A DNA stretch of 64,000 nucleotides, taken from assembly GCA_903878085.1 (NCBI GenBank), contig CAIRGJ010000012.1:116019-180018 (forward strand), read 5' to 3'. This stretch comes from an uncultured Hyphomicrobiales bacterium. GTDB lineage: Bacteria; Pseudomonadota; Alphaproteobacteria; Rhizobiales; Xanthobacteraceae. The stretch's first letter is position 1; every line of letters starts with the position of its first letter. The notes under the pieces were generated by a model that saw only the letters and a program-made list of their open reading frames with translations, was not told where the DNA came from and made no database searches. The translations under genes were made by a program, and so were the position numbers. Shown piece after piece: positions 9,409 through 16,521 of the stretch.

Positions 9409-9437
9409 TATTTACGGCCCGCCACGGACAGGGTCAA
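9409..9437 (-). promoter_or_regulatory. Predicted sigma70-type promoter for pcaF-pcaH-pcaG
   Basis: On the minus strand TTGACC (complement 9432-9437) and TAAATA (complement 9409-9414) are separated by exactly 17 bases. Transcription would begin near 9402, leaving a leader of about 45 bases to the thiolase ATG at 9356. This also argues against the longer thiolase start. Confidence 0.6.
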
Positions 9438-9480
9438 ATGGCGAAACAGAGATAAGTTTGGGTTCCAACCAGTGGCAGCC

Positions 9481-9933
9481 ATGCTGGGCGCACATCCGAT
9501 TTTCACCATTCATGCCGAGCTCGAGGCCCTCATGAATCTCGGCCGCACGCCCTATGGCGAGCGGCGCGTGATCGGCATTACCGGCGGCACCGTGCGCGGA
9601 CCGAAGCTGAATGGCCGCGTCCTCCCGGGCGGCGCCGACTGGCAGATCATCCGCGGCGATGGCGCCGCCGATATCCAGGCGCGCTACACCATCGAGACGG
9701 AGGCCGGGGCGCGTATCCTGGTCACCAGCGACGGGCTGCGGCATGGTCCGCCGGACGTGATGAAGCGGCTGGCGGCGGGCGACAGCGTCGATCCGTCGCT
9801 CTATTATTTTCGCACTGCGATGCGGTTCGAGACCGCCGACCCTTCAGTCGATTGGCTCAATCGCGTCCTTGCGGTAGCCCGCGGCGCACGTGAGGCACGG
9901 GCGGTGCGGCTCGACGTTTACGAAGTGGAATGA
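9481..9933 (+). CDS. DUF3237 family protein
   Basis: A small cytoplasmic protein of 150 residues from MLGAHPIFTIHAEL, with the YGERRVIGITGGTVRGPKLNGRVLPGG segment (positions about 21-48) that characterises DUF3237. No catalytic residues are assigned for the family. The frame is open 31 codons upstream, but that part overlaps the divergent pcaF promoter and is unlike the family, so the internal ATG is chosen; no strong ribosome site decides it. It is divergent from pcaF and convergent with the MarR gene. Many DUF3237 genes lie near aromatic or acyl-CoA catabolic genes (general knowledge), which agrees with this setting. Confidence 0.75.
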   Translation: MLGAHPIFTIHAELEALMNLGRTPYGERRVIGITGGTVRGPKLNGRVLPGGADWQIIRGDGAADIQARYTIETEAGARILVTSDGLRHGPPDVMKRLAAGDSVDPSLYYFRTAMRFETADPSVDWLNRVLAVARGAREARAVRLDVYEVE

Positions 9934-9942
9934 CGGCGGCGG

Positions 9943-10440
9943 TCAGCCGAAGTCGCGCAGCAAATCCATCAACTGCCTGTGCCGCTTGGGTCCGACATGG
10001 TCGGCGAGCCTAGCTTCGTGCCGCTCGGCTAGGCTTTTGATTTTGGCCAATTCCTTTTCGCCGTCCGCGGTCAAGTGCAGCGAATGCGAGCGCGCATCGC
10101 TGCCGGAGGCACGCCGGGCGACCCATTTGCGCCGTTCCATCTCGTGCAGCAGCCGGGCCAGACGCGCCCGCTCGATGCCGAGCGTCTGGCCGATCACCGC
10201 CTGCGAACGGCCCGGATTGGCTTCGATGAGGAGCAGGACGGAATATTGCGCCGGGCGGACTTTCATTGAGCGCAGCGTCTCGATGAAGTCCTGGAACACC
10301 CAGATCTGCAGGCGGCGCAGGAAATAGCCGAGATGACGGTCGAGTTGGCCCAGCGCGAGCTTTGGCGCGCACTTCGGCGGCGCAGCATTTTTGCCGGGCT
10401 TGGTCTTTGCTGCACGCGCAACCGATCGCCGACGCTTCAT
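9943..10440 (-). CDS. MarR family transcriptional regulator
   Basis: A 165-residue winged-helix repressor. The DNA-binding part runs from RSQAVIGQTLGIERARLARLLHEMERRKWV to the wing at ASGSDARSHSLHLTADG. A GTG ten codons upstream is an alternative start, but the ATG at 10440 has AGGCGAG upstream. It is divergent from the LivK-type binding protein gene at 10571, with a 17-bp palindrome in the shared 130-bp region. It is therefore the likely ligand-responsive repressor of that gene and perhaps of the feruloyl-CoA operon behind it; related MarR proteins (CouR, FerR, HcaR) respond to hydroxycinnamoyl-CoA. Confidence 0.85.
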   Translation of the reverse strand: MKRRRSVARAAKTKPGKNAAPPKCAPKLALGQLDRHLGYFLRRLQIWVFQDFIETLRSMKVRPAQYSVLLLIEANPGRSQAVIGQTLGIERARLARLLHEMERRKWVARRASGSDARSHSLHLTADGEKELAKIKSLAERHEARLADHVGPKRHRQLMDLLRDFG

Positions 10441-10500
10441 AGAGGCTCGCCTAAGTTCGCTTCCGGCCACTTATCTCAGCATAGCTTACTTGACGCACTT

Positions 10501-10517
10501 TGTTGTCAATGACAACA
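10501..10517. promoter_or_regulatory. Candidate MarR operator
   Basis: TGTTGTCAATGACAACA is a perfect 8-1-8 inverted repeat in the divergent region between the marR-like gene and the binding protein gene. A TTGACG hexamer at 10490-10495 could be a -35 for the plus strand, placing the palindrome over the spacer and -10. The size, symmetry and place are typical of MarR sites. Confidence 0.6.
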
Positions 10518-10570
10518 TTCTGCCCGCAGTCTGCCAATTTTACAAAATTGCCGTTTCCTGGGAGGAAGCC

Positions 10571-11776
10571 ATGCTGCGATTTCTAAAATCCGCCGCGGTT
10601 CTGTTCGCGCTGTCTGCAACGCCGGTGCTGGCCGAGAGCAACGGCGCGCTGCGCATCGGCGTGCTCAACGACATGTCGAGCGTCTATGCCGATTTCCAGG
10701 GGCCGGGTTCCGTCGTCGCCGCCCAGCTCGCGGTCGAGGACTTCGCCAAGCAATCGAAACGAAAGGTCGAGGTGATCTCGGCCGACCACCAGAACAAGCC
10801 CGATGTCGGCGCCGGCATCGCGCGGCGCTGGCTCGATGTCGAAGGCGTCGACATGATCATCGACATGCCGAACTCGGCGGTCGCACTGGCGGTGGGCGAC
10901 ATCGTGCGTGAAAGAAACAAGGTCGCGATCGGCTCCGGCGCCGGCACCTCGCTGCTCACCGGAGCTAAATGCTCGCCGAATTTCGTGCACTGGACCTACG
11001 ACACCTGGGCCATGGGCCATACGCTCGCGCGCGGCGTTTTGGCGGCCGGCGGCAAGACCTGGTTCATCATCACTGCCGATTATGCCTTTGGGCATGATCT
11101 CGAAAAGCAGGCCAGCGACGAGATTCTGGCGAGCGGCGGAAAAATCATCGGCACCGTCCGCCATCCGTTGGGCGCTTCGGATTTCTCCTCCTTCCTGTTG
11201 CAGGCGCAGGCCTCCGGCGCGCAAGTCGTGGCGCTGGCCAATGCCGGGGGCGACACCACCAACAGCGTCAAGCAGGCGGCCGAATTCAAGATCGGCGCCA
11301 AACAGAAGATCGTGTCACTGATCTTCGACCTGCAGAGCGTGCCGGCGCTCGGCCTGCCCACGGCGCAGGGATTGGTCGCGAGCAATGCGTTTTATTGGGA
11401 CATGAACGATCAGACCCGCGCCTGGTCGAAGCGTTTCCAGGATCGGCACCCGAAGAAAATGATGCCCAACCACATGCATGCCGGCGTCTATGCCGGCGTG
11501 CTGCATTATCTCAAGGCGGTCGAGAAGGTCGGCTCGCCGGCGGATGGGCGCGCGGTGGTCGCGGCCATGAAGGCGATGCCCACCGACGACCCGCTATTCG
11601 GAAAGGGCGCGATCCGCGCGGACGGCCGCAAGGTCCATCCGATGTATCTGCTGCAAGTAAAAACGCCGGCCGAATCGAAAAGCGAATGGGACGTGTTCAA
11701 GGTCGTCAGCACGATACCGGCCGACAAGGCGTTCCGGCCGTTGAACGAAGGCGGCTGTCCGCTGGTCAAGAACTGA
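10571..11776 (+). CDS. ABC transporter substrate-binding protein, LivK type (probable aromatic-acid binder)
   Basis: A 401-residue periplasmic binding protein with a signal peptide ending near TPVLAES; the mature domain opens NGALRIGVLNDMSSVYADFQGPG. GGGAGGAAG lies just before the ATG. It belongs to the Peripla_BP_6 family, in which R. palustris CouP binds p-coumarate and other phenylpropenoids. It lies between a MarR gene and a hydroxycinnamate-type CoA operon and has no permease or ATPase beside it, so those must be elsewhere. The aromatic ligand is inferred from context. A strong hairpin follows the gene. Confidence 0.85.
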   Translation: MLRFLKSAAVLFALSATPVLAESNGALRIGVLNDMSSVYADFQGPGSVVAAQLAVEDFAKQSKRKVEVISADHQNKPDVGAGIARRWLDVEGVDMIIDMPNSAVALAVGDIVRERNKVAIGSGAGTSLLTGAKCSPNFVHWTYDTWAMGHTLARGVLAAGGKTWFIITADYAFGHDLEKQASDEILASGGKIIGTVRHPLGASDFSSFLLQAQASGAQVVALANAGGDTTNSVKQAAEFKIGAKQKIVSLIFDLQSVPALGLPTAQGLVASNAFYWDMNDQTRAWSKRFQDRHPKKMMPNHMHAGVYAGVLHYLKAVEKVGSPADGRAVVAAMKAMPTDDPLFGKGAIRADGRKVHPMYLLQVKTPAESKSEWDVFKVVSTIPADKAFRPLNEGGCPLVKN

Positions 11777-11784
11777 GCTTGTTT

Positions 11785-11816
11785 ACTGGATCATCCGCTA
11801 AAGCGGATGATCCAGT
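11785..11816. terminator. Hairpin after the binding-protein gene
   Basis: Inverted arms ACTGGATCATCCGCT and AGCGGATGATCCAGT of 15 bp separated by AA, nine bases after the stop codon. No T run follows, so it is either a rho-independent-like stop without the U tract or an mRNA 3' stabiliser limiting read-through into the CoA-ligase operon. Confidence 0.6.
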
Positions 11817-11853
11817 TATCCCGGCATTGGCAAATAGACCGAGGCCTGCATTT

Positions 11854-11887
11854 ACTGTCATGCCCCGCTTACGCGGGGCATGACAGT
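11854..11887. repeat. Solo family-2 palindrome
   Basis: Arms ACTGTCATGCCCCGC and GCGGGGCATGACAGT around TTAC. The ACTGTCATGCC...GGCATGACAGT ends match the family-2 elements at 63714-63834 and 2864-2964. It lies 14 bases before the enoyl-CoA hydratase start. Confidence 0.7.
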
Positions 11888-11901
11888 GGAAAGAGTTGCG
11901 A

Positions 11902-12711
11902 GTGTCGAATACTCAAGCCAAGTCTTTAAATATTACCTTGCCCACCTCGCTGGCCGCCTCGCACGACGGCGAGGTCGCCATCCTGCGGCTGGCGCGACCG
12001 CAGAAGCGCAATGCGCTCGACGACGAGACCATCCTCGGTATCGAAACCTTCTTCACCTCGCTGCCGGACGGCATCGGCGCGGTGCTGCTGCATGGCGAGG
12101 GCGACCATTTTTCCGCCGGGCTCGATCTCACCGAGCTGCAGGAACGCGACATCAAGCAGGGCATCGCGCATTCCGGGCTGTGGCACCGCGCCTTCGAGAA
12201 AATTCAGTTCGGCAAGGCGCCGGTGGTCGCGGTGCTGCACGGCGCGGTGGTCGGCGGCGGGCTGGAGCTGGCGGCGGCAGCCCACGTGCGCGTTGCCGAG
12301 CGCAACGCCTATTACGCACTGCCGGAAGGCAGCCGCGGCATCTATGTCGGCGGCGGCGGCTCGGTGCGGCTGCCGCGCTTGATCGGCGTCGCGCGCATGA
12401 TGGACATGATGCTGACCGGCCGCACCTACTCGGCCGAGGAAGGCCAGACCATGGGGCTCACCACCTACGTGGTCGAACAGGGCGCAGGCTTTGCCAAAGG
12501 CCTCGAGCTCGCCAAGCGCATCGCCGGCAATACGCCGCTCACCAACTTCGCCATCATGCACGCATTGCCGCGGATTGCAGAAATGCCGCCGGGCTCGGGC
12601 TACGCGGTGGAGGCGCTGATGTCGTCGATCGCGCAGGCCGACGGCGAGGCGAAGAGCAGGCTGAAGGATTTTCTGGAAAAGCGTGCGCCCAAGGTAAAGC
12701 CGGGGTCTTGA
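11902..12711 (+). CDS. Enoyl-CoA hydratase/isomerase (crotonase) family protein
   Basis: A 269-residue crotonase-fold enzyme. The CoA/oxyanion segment is FSAGLDLTEL, and both acid-base glutamates of true hydratases are present, one in VVGGGLELAAAAH and one in ALPEGSRGIYVGGGG. GGAAAG is spaced for the GTG at 11902; a TTG at 11896 is an alternative. Its stop overlaps the start of the CoA synthetase gene by one base. With the ligase, SDR and thioesterase behind it, it most likely hydrates a hydroxycinnamoyl-CoA to the beta-hydroxy thioester. It does not look like the classic feruloyl-CoA hydratase-lyase (Ech), and no vanillin dehydrogenase follows. Confidence 0.82.
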   Translation: MSNTQAKSLNITLPTSLAASHDGEVAILRLARPQKRNALDDETILGIETFFTSLPDGIGAVLLHGEGDHFSAGLDLTELQERDIKQGIAHSGLWHRAFEKIQFGKAPVVAVLHGAVVGGGLELAAAAHVRVAERNAYYALPEGSRGIYVGGGGSVRLPRLIGVARMMDMMLTGRTYSAEEGQTMGLTTYVVEQGAGFAKGLELAKRIAGNTPLTNFAIMHALPRIAEMPPGSGYAVEALMSSIAQADGEAKSRLKDFLEKRAPKVKPGS

Positions 12712-14588
12712 TGGCGGAGCCGTTACCACAGAACGCGACCGCCGCGCCGTTGCGTCCGGTGCGGCTCGGCACGTTCGACGCCGTACTCGAACAGGGGCCC
12801 GGCGGCGTCATTCATGTCCGCACCGCGCAGGTACTGCCGCCGTACCACGACAAGATCAGCGAGCCGCTGGAACATTGGGCCAAGGCAGCGCCCGACCGCG
12901 TGTTCCTCGGCCAGCGCGACGCCGACGGCAACTGGCGCACGCTGACCTATGCGCAGACGCTCGCCCAGGTGAAGCGCCTCGGCGCCGCGCTGCGGCGGCG
13001 CGGGCTGTCGGCCGAGCGGCCGATCGCGATTTTGTCCGGCAACGATATCGAGCACGCGCTGCTGGCGCTGGCGGCGATGACGGTCGGCATTCCCTATGCG
13101 CCGATCTCGCCGGCGTATTCACTGATGTCGAGCGATTTCGGCAAGTTACGCGCCATCCTCAAGCTGCTGACGCCGGGCCTGGTATTCGCCAATGACGGCG
13201 GACCGTTCGCGCGCGCGCTCTATGAAACGGTGCCGGACACCATCGAACTGGTGGTGACGCGCCATCCACTCGGCGACCGGCCGGTGACGATGTTTGGCGA
13301 TCTGTTCGGCGCAGAGGACGCAGCCGGTGTCGCGGCGGCACAGCGCGCGGTGACGCCCGATTCAATCGCGAAATTCCTGTTCACCTCCGGTTCGACCGGA
13401 AGCCCGAAGGCCGTCATCAACACTCACCGCATGCTGCTGTCGAACCAGGCCATGCTGGCGGCGGGCTTTTGCTTCGTGGCCGACGAACCGCCGGTGGTGG
13501 TCGACTGGCTGCCGTGGAGCCACACCTTCGGCAGCAATCACAACTTCAACATGGTGCTGGTCAACGGCGGCTCGCTTTACATCGACGACGGCAATCCGAC
13601 GCCGCCGGGCGTGCCGAAGACCGCGCGAAACCTGCGCGACATCGCGCCGACGATCTATTTCAATGTGCCGAAAGGTTACGAAGCGCTGATCCCGCATTTC
13701 CGCGCCGACGCCGAATTGCGCCGCAATTTCTTCAGCCGCCTGAAGGTGCTGTTCTACGCCGGCGCCGGCTTGAACCAGAATACCTGGAACGAAATCAGCG
13801 AACTCGCGATCGAGACCGCCGGCGAGCGCATCATTTTTCTGTCTTCGCTCGGCTCGACTGAGACCGCGCCGCTGGCGCTGGCCTGCTGCTGGGATTTCGG
13901 CCGGCCGGGCAATATCGGTCTGCCGGCTCCCGGCGTCGAACTCAAGCTGGTGCCGAACGAGGGCAAGCTGGAGGCGCGGCTGCGCGGGCCGCACATCACG
14001 CCGGGCTATTGGCGGCAGGACGAATTGACGCGCGCCGCCTTCGACGAAGACGGCTTCTACAAAATCGGCGACGCATTGAAGTTCGTCGATGCCAACGACC
14101 CTGGCAAAGGCCTGCTGTTTGACGGCCGCATCGCCGAGGACTTCAAGCTGTCGACCGGCACCTGGACCAGCGTCGGCCCGTTACGGGCGTGCTTCATCGA
14201 CCACTTTGCGCCCTATGTGAGGGACGTCGTGTTCGCCGGCCCCGACCGCGATGACATTGCCGCGTTGGTGTTTCCCGACATTGAGGCTTGCCGCACGCTG
14301 AGCGGGCTTGGCGCCGACGCGACGCCTGCCACGATCGTTGAGAACGCTCAGGTGCGCGCGACATTCGATGCCTTGCTCAACGCGCTCCACGCGTTGAGCC
14401 CCGGCACTTCGACCCGGATCGAACGCGCCATTCTGATGGCGGAGCCGCCGTCGATGGACAAAGGCGAAATGACCGACAAAGGCTCGATCAATCAGCGCGC
14501 GGTCTTGACGAATCGTGCGGCGCTGGTGGACGAGCTCTATGCTTCGCCGCTATCGTCGCGGCTTATCTCAGTTCAAGGACCGTATTAA
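12711..14588 (+). CDS. fcs: Feruloyl-CoA synthetase (hydroxycinnamate:CoA ligase)
   Basis: A 625-residue ANL-superfamily acyl-CoA ligase activating ferulate or p-coumarate to the CoA thioester with ATP. The AMP-binding loop is FLFTSGSTGSPKAVINTH, followed by the SLGSTETAP and FYKIGDALKF segments of Fcs-type enzymes. The C-terminal region contains MDKGEMTDKGSINQRAVL with a probable catalytic Lys. Its length and overall sequence match the feruloyl-CoA synthases annotated in Bradyrhizobium. The start ATG at 12711 shares its A with the upstream TGA, so it is translationally coupled. The exact acid preferred cannot be read from sequence. Confidence 0.87.
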   Translation: MAEPLPQNATAAPLRPVRLGTFDAVLEQGPGGVIHVRTAQVLPPYHDKISEPLEHWAKAAPDRVFLGQRDADGNWRTLTYAQTLAQVKRLGAALRRRGLSAERPIAILSGNDIEHALLALAAMTVGIPYAPISPAYSLMSSDFGKLRAILKLLTPGLVFANDGGPFARALYETVPDTIELVVTRHPLGDRPVTMFGDLFGAEDAAGVAAAQRAVTPDSIAKFLFTSGSTGSPKAVINTHRMLLSNQAMLAAGFCFVADEPPVVVDWLPWSHTFGSNHNFNMVLVNGGSLYIDDGNPTPPGVPKTARNLRDIAPTIYFNVPKGYEALIPHFRADAELRRNFFSRLKVLFYAGAGLNQNTWNEISELAIETAGERIIFLSSLGSTETAPLALACCWDFGRPGNIGLPAPGVELKLVPNEGKLEARLRGPHITPGYWRQDELTRAAFDEDGFYKIGDALKFVDANDPGKGLLFDGRIAEDFKLSTGTWTSVGPLRACFIDHFAPYVRDVVFAGPDRDDIAALVFPDIEACRTLSGLGADATPATIVENAQVRATFDALLNALHALSPGTSTRIERAILMAEPPSMDKGEMTDKGSINQRAVLTNRAALVDELYASPLSSRLISVQGPY

Positions 14589-15350
14589 ATGGAGATCAAG
14601 GGACAGGCGGCGATCGTTACCGGCGGCGCGTCGGGACTGGGGGCCGCCACCGCCCGCGCGCTGGCAGCGAGCGGCGCCAAGGTCGCGATCTTCGATATCA
14701 ACGAGAAGGCGGCCGCCGAAGTCGCCGCCGAGATCAAGGGCATCGCGGTGACCTGCGACGTCGCCGACGCCGCCTCCGGCGAGGCCGCGGTGAAGAAAGC
14801 CTCCGAGATTCACGGCCCGGCCCGCGTGCTGGTCAATTGCGCCGGCGTCGGTCCGGCCAAGCGTATCGTCGGCCGCGACGGCCCGCAGCCTTTGGCCGAC
14901 TATGAGCGTGTCATCCGCATCAATCTCATCGGCACCTTCAATATGATGCGGCTGGTGGCCGCGGCGATGCAGCCGCTGGAGCCCTTCGCCTCCGGTGAGC
15001 GCGGCGTGATCGTCTCGACCGCTTCGGTCGCGGCTTTTGAGGGCCAGATCGGGCAGGCTGCCTATGCATCGTCCAAGGGCGGCGTCGCCGCGCTGACCTT
15101 GCCGGCGGCGCGTGAATTCGCGCAATTCGGCGTTCGCGTTCTCGCCATAGCGCCGGGCATTTTCGGCACGCCGATGCTGCGCGCTTTGCCGCAAGAGGCA
15201 CAAGATTCGCTCGGCGCGTCGGTGCCGTTCCCCAAGCGCTTGGGCGAGCCGAGCGAGTTCGCGTCGCTGGTGATGCACATCGTCGGCAACAGCTACCTCA
15301 ACGGCGAAGTAATCCGCATCGACGGCGCCCTGCGCATGGCGCCAAGGTAA
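14589..15350 (+). CDS. SDR 3-hydroxyacyl-CoA dehydrogenase (type II, HSD10-like)
   Basis: A 253-residue classical short-chain dehydrogenase: cofactor motif TGGASGLG (11-18), NCAG-type motif at about 83-86, Ser near 143-146, and Tyr159 with Lys163 in YASSKGG. The insert around [14 protein letters not shown] and the [10 protein letters not shown] segment are typical of type II 3-hydroxyacyl-CoA dehydrogenases. The ATG starts directly after the ligase stop codon with no spacer. In this operon it would oxidise the beta-hydroxy-arylpropionyl-CoA made by the hydratase to the beta-keto thioester, with NAD as the likely acceptor (an Asp, FDIN, follows the second beta strand). Confidence 0.85.
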   Translation: MEIKGQAAIVTGGASGLGAATARALAASGAKVAIFDINEKAAAEVAAEIKGIAVTCDVADAASGEAAVKKASEIHGPARVLVNCAGVGPAKRIVGRDGPQPLADYERVIRINLIGTFNMMRLVAAAMQPLEPFASGERGVIVSTASVAAFEGQIGQAAYASSKGGVAALTLPAAREFAQFGVRVLAIAPGIFGTPMLRALPQEAQDSLGASVPFPKRLGEPSEFASLVMHIVGNSYLNGEVIRIDGALRMAPR

Positions 15351-15353
15351 CGC

Positions 15354-15767
15354 GTGCTCAGCAACACCCGCATTGTGCGCATCGAGTGGGGCGACTGCGA
15401 TCCCGCCGGAATCATTTTCTATCCGCGCTATTTTGAAATCTTCGATGCCTCGACCACAATGTTGTTTGAGGCTGCGCTCGGTATCACCAAGCGCGAGATG
15501 TTCAAGACGCTGGAATTTTCCGGCTGGCCTTTGGTGCGCACCCAGGCGCGATTCCTGAAGCCGACGCGGTTCGGCGATGACGTTTCGGTAGAGAGCAGCA
15601 TCAAGTTCGGCCGCACCAGCTTCGATATCGAACACAGACTCAGTCTCAAGGACGAACTGTGCGCCGAGTGCTCGGAGAAACGGGTGTGGACGCTGCGCGA
15701 TGCGCAAGGCCAGATGAAGTCGCATCCGGTGCCGGAGGCGGTGCTGGCGAAGTTCGCCGGCGCGTAA
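15354..15767 (+). CDS. Acyl-CoA thioesterase, 4-hydroxybenzoyl-CoA thioesterase type
   Basis: A 137-residue hot-dog-fold thioesterase with the 4HBT signature WGDCDPAGIIFYPRYFEIFD near the N-terminus; Asp16 corresponds to the catalytic Asp of type I 4-hydroxybenzoyl-CoA thioesterases. It starts with GTG three bases after the SDR stop. As the last gene of the CoA operon it would release a free benzoate (4-hydroxybenzoate or vanillate) from the benzoyl-CoA left after thiolysis. It ends only 3 bp from the stop of the convergent MarR gene. Confidence 0.85.
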   Translation: MLSNTRIVRIEWGDCDPAGIIFYPRYFEIFDASTTMLFEAALGITKREMFKTLEFSGWPLVRTQARFLKPTRFGDDVSVESSIKFGRTSFDIEHRLSLKDELCAECSEKRVWTLRDAQGQMKSHPVPEAVLAKFAGA

Positions 15768-15770
15768 CGG

Positions 15771-16355
15771 CTACTCAATCTCCGCCGCGATCTTTTTCAA
15801 AATCTGGATAAATCGCTTGCGGTCGCGCAGCCCGATGACGGCGTCGAGATTGCGCTCGTGGCGGCGCGCGCAGCGCGTCAACTGGGTCAACGTCTTCTTG
15901 CCGGCCGTGGTCAGATTCAGACGATAGGCCCGGCGGTCGTCACGCATGCGCTTGCGCTCGACCATGCCGCGCCGCACCAAATCCTCGACCACCGGCGTCA
16001 GGCTGGACTTGTCGCGGCCCGCAGCCTGGCTGAGTTCTGTCTGGCTGATGCCGGGGTTGCGCGCGATCAGGGTCAAGGTGGCGAAGCGGCCGGGGCTTTC
16101 GCCGACTTCCTGCGAGCGGCGCGAGAACGCCTGGAAGGCGGTTTCCTGCGCCATGCGCAAGTTGAAGCCGATCCACGTCCCCAGCGGCCCGAAATTAATC
16201 GATTTGCCAACGGATTCGCCGCTCTTTGCACTATTCTTGGCACCATTTTTCGCGCCGGCTTTGCCACGGCTCTTGGCAACGCTCTTGGCGTCGCTATTAG
16301 CGCTAAGTTTGGCGCGGCGATCGCCGCCCGGGCCGTTGATCAATTGGGTCGCCAT
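15771..16355 (-). CDS. MarR family regulator with a Lys/Ala-rich N-terminal tail
   Basis: A 194-residue winged-helix regulator. The HTH covers ISQTELSQAAGRDKSSLTPVVEDLVRRGMV, with the wing at KRMRDDRRAYRLNLT. Residues about 15-52 form a low-complexity basic tail (repeated AK, GAK and SAK units) that is not part of the MarR fold and may aid nonspecific DNA binding. It is divergent from the TRAP transporter operon at 16522 with about 165 bases between, so that operon is the most likely target. It converges almost end to end with the thioesterase gene. Confidence 0.85.
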   Translation of the reverse strand: MATQLINGPGGDRRAKLSANSDAKSVAKSRGKAGAKNGAKNSAKSGESVGKSINFGPLGTWIGFNLRMAQETAFQAFSRRSQEVGESPGRFATLTLIARNPGISQTELSQAAGRDKSSLTPVVEDLVRRGMVERKRMRDDRRAYRLNLTTAGKKTLTQLTRCARRHERNLDAVIGLRDRKRFIQILKKIAAEIE

Positions 16356-16422
16356 GTCGCCTCCACGATTCCTCCGGGACTTTTGTCGGCCTCTGCACCA
16401 ACCGGGCGAGGCCCGTAAGTTA

Positions 16423-16499
16423 GTTGGACATCAAACGATAAACTTTACATTTGACCCAACATTCGGCTGAATAAAGAAAAAGTTGGCGTTGAGACCAAC
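16423..16499. promoter_or_regulatory. Candidate regulatory region with GTTGG/CCAAC half-sites
   Basis: The region between the second MarR gene and the TRAP operon. GTTGGACATCAAA (16423-16435) faces TTTGACCCAAC (16450-16460) as an imperfect inverted repeat, and GTTGG (16482-16486) faces CCAAC (16495-16499). TTGACC at 16451-16456 could be a -35 hexamer, though no -10 at good spacing is visible. Confidence 0.4.
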
Positions 16500-16521
16500 A
16501 CCAAACCCAGGGAGGAAGTCC

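Noticed and set aside
11902..12711. Calling the crotonase feruloyl-CoA hydratase-lyase (Ech)
   Set aside because: The sequence around the active site does not look like Ech, and the operon has an SDR dehydrogenase and thioesterase rather than a vanillin dehydrogenase.
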